DNA of 64,000 bases from Planctomycetota bacterium (GTDB taxonomy: Bacteria > Planctomycetota > Planctomycetia > Pirellulales > UBA1268), in assembly GCA_003669585.1 (NCBI GenBank), contig QWOQ01000006.1, positions 1 to 64,000 of the forward strand. Reading direction: 5' to 3'. Under the pieces are notes generated by a model. It was not told the origin of the DNA. It saw only the letters and a program-made list of their open reading frames with translations, and did not search any database. Shown one piece after another: positions 63,600 through 64,000 of the stretch. Position 1 is the first letter of the stretch. Each line of letters starts with the position of its first letter. The position numbers and the translations under genes were made by a program.

Positions 63600-64000
63600 A
63601 TGAAATCATTTTCTCACAATACTCTTGGAACAAAGGGAATCTCTCGGCGCGAATTTCTTCGCAGCACGACTGCAGTCGGAGTGGGAGCAACGGTAGGAGG
63701 CGTTTGGTCAAGTCGCTCCGCGGTTGCCTCAAAGGCTGTTTCTGAAAAAGTTTCAATTGGTTTTGTGGGGACTGCCAATCAAGCTCGCTACAGCATTTCA
63801 AGTCTCGCGAATCAGAACCTCGCGGCGTTCTGTGATGTGGATAGCATTTTTCTGGGAAAGGCGAAGGAAGAGTACCCACAGGCGTATGTGTGCTCCGATT
63901 TTCGCAGAATGGTCGATCGAAAGGATCTCGATGCGATCGTCGTGGCTTCGCCCGATCATCTGCACGCACCGGCAACTCTCGCTGCCATTGCCTGCGGCAA
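63600..64000 (+). CDS. Gfo/Idh/MocA-family oxidoreductase with Tat signal (3' end outside window)
   Basis: The first 133 codons of a secreted NAD(P)-dependent oxidoreductase. A twin-arginine signal is visible (ISRREFLRSTTAVGVGATVG), followed by the start of the Rossmann fold (EKVSIGFVGTANQARYSIS), NLAAFCDVDSIFLGKAKEEY, SDFRRMVDRKDLDAIVVASP and DHLHAPATLAAIACG, the conserved Gfo/Idh/MocA order. GFVGTANQAR replaces the more usual GxGxxG. ATG 63600 has AAAAGGGA about five bases upstream. Planctomycetes have many Tat-exported members, generally linked to sugar metabolism; no substrate is inferred. Confidence 0.9.
   Translation, partial: MKSFSHNTLGTKGISRREFLRSTTAVGVGATVGGVWSSRSAVASKAVSEKVSIGFVGTANQARYSISSLANQNLAAFCDVDSIFLGKAKEEYPQAYVCSDFRRMVDRKDLDAIVVASPDHLHAPATLAAIACG

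Overview
The window looks like chromosomal DNA of a planctomycete, probably of the Pirellulales type (the phylum is an inference from several markers; the order is a guess). The markers are a DUF1559 prepilin-like protein with the N-terminal [14 protein letters not shown] stretch and an H-X9-DG motif near the C-terminus, a DUF1570-like HExxH protein, a GldA/GldFG/DUF4340 transporter set, Tat-exported Gfo/Idh/MocA and sialidase-type enzymes, patchy use of Shine-Dalgarno sites, and genes switching strand every few kilobases. LptD-like, LptF/G-like, RND and HlyD-type proteins point to a diderm envelope. No rRNA, tRNA, CRISPR array, insertion sequence or phage gene was recognised. It reads as ordinary core-plus-envelope chromosome rather than a mobile island.

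Layout. 1-1335: 3' end of a low-complexity protein with a KPSD minisatellite. 1.5-3.2 kb: nadB. 3.4-8.9 kb: Gld-type ABC ATPase, fused permease/GldG protein and DUF4340 protein. 9.0-11.5 kb (minus): PEGA lipoprotein, PaaK-like ligase, DUF971 protein. 11.8-14.6 kb: membrane PP2C phosphatase and LptF/G-like permease. 14.8-19.0 kb: sugar isomerase-like TIM barrel, Tat-type sialidase, membrane-HExxH fusion. 19.2-21.3 kb: transketolase. 21.4-23.1 kb (minus): ECF sigma factor with a membrane anti-sigma protein. 23.2-24.8 kb: NCS2/AzgA-like permease. 24.9-28.2 kb (minus): LptD-like barrel. 28.6-31.0 kb: RND/MMPL transporter. 31.2-35.5 kb: pepA (plus), then fabH-pepF (minus, abutting). 36.0-37.1 kb: DUF1559 protein, a bidirectional terminator and an AhpD-like gene. 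38.0-43.8 kb: carB and rlmL. 43.9-49.6 kb: a complete five-gene branched-chain amino-acid-type ABC importer. 49.7-51.6 kb (minus): recQ. 51.8-55.0 kb: DevBCA-like tripartite exporter. 55.2-57.0 kb: PAP2-like protein and a small secreted protein. 57.0-58.4 kb (minus): a 75-aa protein and aroB. 58.7-60.4 kb: membrane protein and an orphan ParA. 61.3-63.3 kb: secreted protein and rpmA. The start of a Tat-type oxidoreductase runs off the right edge.

Most unusual points. The LivG ATPase at 47406-48746 has all its ATP-binding motifs but carries about 170 extra residues with two hydrophobic segments between Walker A and the Q-loop. The anti-sigma protein ends in a domain with the CPxS and H-GG...DGH signatures of planctomycete prepilin-like proteins. 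A PAP2-family protein has lost two motif residues. A polytopic membrane region is fused in frame to an HExxH domain. The NCS2-like permease lacks the ESAAG motif of AzgA. None of these amounts to a clearly new multi-gene system; the LivG insertion is the best candidate for something undescribed.
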